The notes under the pieces were generated by a model. That model made no database searches, had not been told where the DNA came from, and was given only the letters and a program-made list of their open reading frames with translations. Shown piece by piece: positions 29,124 through 30,207 of a DNA stretch of 30,207 nucleotides (position 1 is its first letter; every line of letters begins with the position of its first letter). A program made the translations under genes and the position numbers. This stretch comes from CAZPAV01 sp964584755 (GTDB taxonomy: Bacteria > Actinomycetota > Acidimicrobiia > Spongiisociales > UBA5794), in the NCBI GenBank assembly GCA_964584755.1, contig CAZPAV010000035.1, forward strand, positions 1 through 30,207, given 5' to 3'.

Positions 29124-30207
29124 TCAGCTGGTGGCGATGAAGATCCCGAGGGCGTTATCGATGCGGTCGGCTCGTGAGAACACCTCCCGGTCGAACGGCC
29201 AGAATGGGTCGTAGACGTATCCCTTGTGGATGCCGTATGCCGTGTTGCCCCAGAACACGGGCCCGCCGCTGTCACCACCCGCGGACAGATGCGCTCCCAT
29301 TTCGACGAGGTTGCAAACGCTGCCACTGCACACGTTCAGTTTGCGAACTTCCTGGCAGTCCTTGTGGCTGGTCTTGCCGTTGCGGCACAGCGACTGCCCG
29401 ACGACAGGCGATCCCACCGAAGACACGTCGCGTCGGTTCACCTCGGTCGATGAACTGTTGCCCGAGTAGAAGTCGTCACGTTCTGGCTTGGGCCCGGTGT
29501 GCCACTGGAAATCGCCATGAGTCCCCTCATAGTCGTCCTTGAACGTCAGGGCGAAGCCGTCGTCTGACTGGGAGTCGGGGCAGTGTCCCGCAGTAGCGAT
29601 GCCCCTCACACCTGACGAGGTCTTCGTCCCGAATCCAGAGGTACAAGTGGAGAGGGCCTCGCCTCCCAGATGCTCGCTGCTGCTCTCGTTGCCACCGACA
29701 ACCGGCGTGATCGATCGGGCTACGGACACAGTGATGTAGTCGAGCATACCAGCGCCAGTTGCATCGGAGAGACTGCTCGCCGCGATCAGCTGGAGATCGT
29801 CGACTATGGAGTCAGGGACCGCGTCGTCCAGCACAACAGTAATCAGAATCTGCCCTGCTGCGAAGTCATAGGTGGTCAACGCGTCGCTGACACCATGTGT
29901 GGCCAACACCGAGAAGTGTGCTGCCTCAATCGCCTTCATGAGGTCCCGCTCGTTGAAGCCGAGGTTCGACCTGACATCGACCGCAACCCCGTGAGTCTTG
30001 CCAAAGGCATCGATGCCCTCGCGTGCCGATTCCGGGGCGCGGGCCGCAAAACCGATCCACGCATGGTCGGCGTCTACGATCTCCGCTCCGGTGAATGCCT
30101 CGGGGAACGCTTCTCGGATCGCAGCTACCGCGAGTGCGAAGTTGTCGTTCCATGCATACCGGTCGATGGTAGCCTGGAGAGACATGCCCGACTGGTCGGC
30201 AAGAGTT
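29124..30207 (-). CDS. S1-family (trypsin/streptogrisin-like) serine protease, 5' end beyond window
   Basis: At least 360 residues are visible and the frame is open past the right edge, so the start and any signal peptide are missing; ATG 30185 is only an internal candidate. The first 155 visible residues look like a propeptide domain (ATIDRYAWNDNFALAVAAIR onward). The protease domain has the catalytic His in GIATAGHC, a probable Asp in THGDFQWH and the catalytic Ser in SAGGDSGGPVF, with several Cys residues for disulfides. This layout resembles streptogrisin or alpha-lytic protease relatives. It would be secreted. The membrane protein gene follows after 16 nt. Confidence 0.82.
   Translation of the reverse strand, partial: TLADQSGMSLQATIDRYAWNDNFALAVAAIREAFPEAFTGAEIVDADHAWIGFAARAPESAREGIDAFGKTHGVAVDVRSNLGFNERDLMKAIEAAHFSVLATHGVSDALTTYDFAAGQILITVVLDDAVPDSIVDDLQLIAASSLSDATGAGMLDYITVSVARSITPVVGGNESSSEHLGGEALSTCTSGFGTKTSSGVRGIATAGHCPDSQSDDGFALTFKDDYEGTHGDFQWHTGPKPERDDFYSGNSSSTEVNRRDVSSVGSPVVGQSLCRNGKTSHKDCQEVRKLNVCSGSVCNLVEMGAHLSAGGDSGGPVFWGNTAYGIHKGYVYDPFWPFDREVFSRADRIDNALGIFIATS

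Overview
The window reads as chromosome of a very GC-rich actinobacterium. The gene content (class II fructose-1,6-bisphosphatase, a probable acyl-CoA carboxylase epsilon subunit, a B12-dependent ribonucleotide reductase, dodecin) and the many leaderless genes fit Actinomycetota, perhaps Acidimicrobiia. The phylum call is fairly safe; the class call is a guess.

Positions 1-24461 are densely packed ordinary chromosome. From left to right: the end of an unknown gene, a small membrane protein with a PHP phosphoesterase, and an orphan histidine kinase (2-2694). A propionate/acyl-CoA group follows (methylmalonyl-CoA epimerase, AccE-like protein, thiolase), running into glpX (2720-5606). A DNA metabolism block holds nrdJ, recR and ybaB on the minus strand, divergent from dnaX and dgt (5632-11232). 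Then come a nitroreductase, a four-helix membrane protein, dodecin, a secreted coiled-coil M23 peptidase, a NUDIX hydrolase, a lipoprotein metallophosphoesterase and a DauA-like FAD oxidoreductase (11260-16398). Next are two (alpha/alpha)6-barrel glycosidases flanking a membrane-anchored copper nitrite reductase and a PAS histidine kinase (16456-21918). The block ends with an Fsr-type MFS transporter and a lipoprotein alpha/beta hydrolase (22225-24461).

From about 24460 to the right edge the region is accessory. A probable tyrosine-integrase C-terminal remnant is followed by five copies (A-E) of the 3' end of a minus-strand tRNA-Arg(ACG) gene. None has a D arm, so none is a complete tRNA. Between successive copies sit short cassettes: a decayed hicBA plus a lipoprotein (A-B), a ribbon-helix-helix/Doc pair (B-C), a hicB/hicA pair with hicA frameshifted (C-D), and higBA (D-E). 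In copies B, C and D the tRNA fragment is followed by GTCCA repeats spaced 10 bp apart and a paired GGCTCCCA repeat; C and D are both exactly 117 bp. Hairpins with unrelated stem sequences stand just before copies A, C, D and E. I read this as a tRNA-targeted tandem array of toxin-antitoxin cassettes with composite recombination-like sites and no integrase of its own inside the window. To the right of copy E are a single-pass membrane protein and a secreted S1 serine protease cut by the window edge.

A second window-wide signal is that about 17 genes begin 6-9 nt after a -10-like hexamer (TANNNT in 16), with no room for a ribosome binding site. The same architecture drives the toxin-antitoxin cassettes, where putative operators overlap the hexamer.
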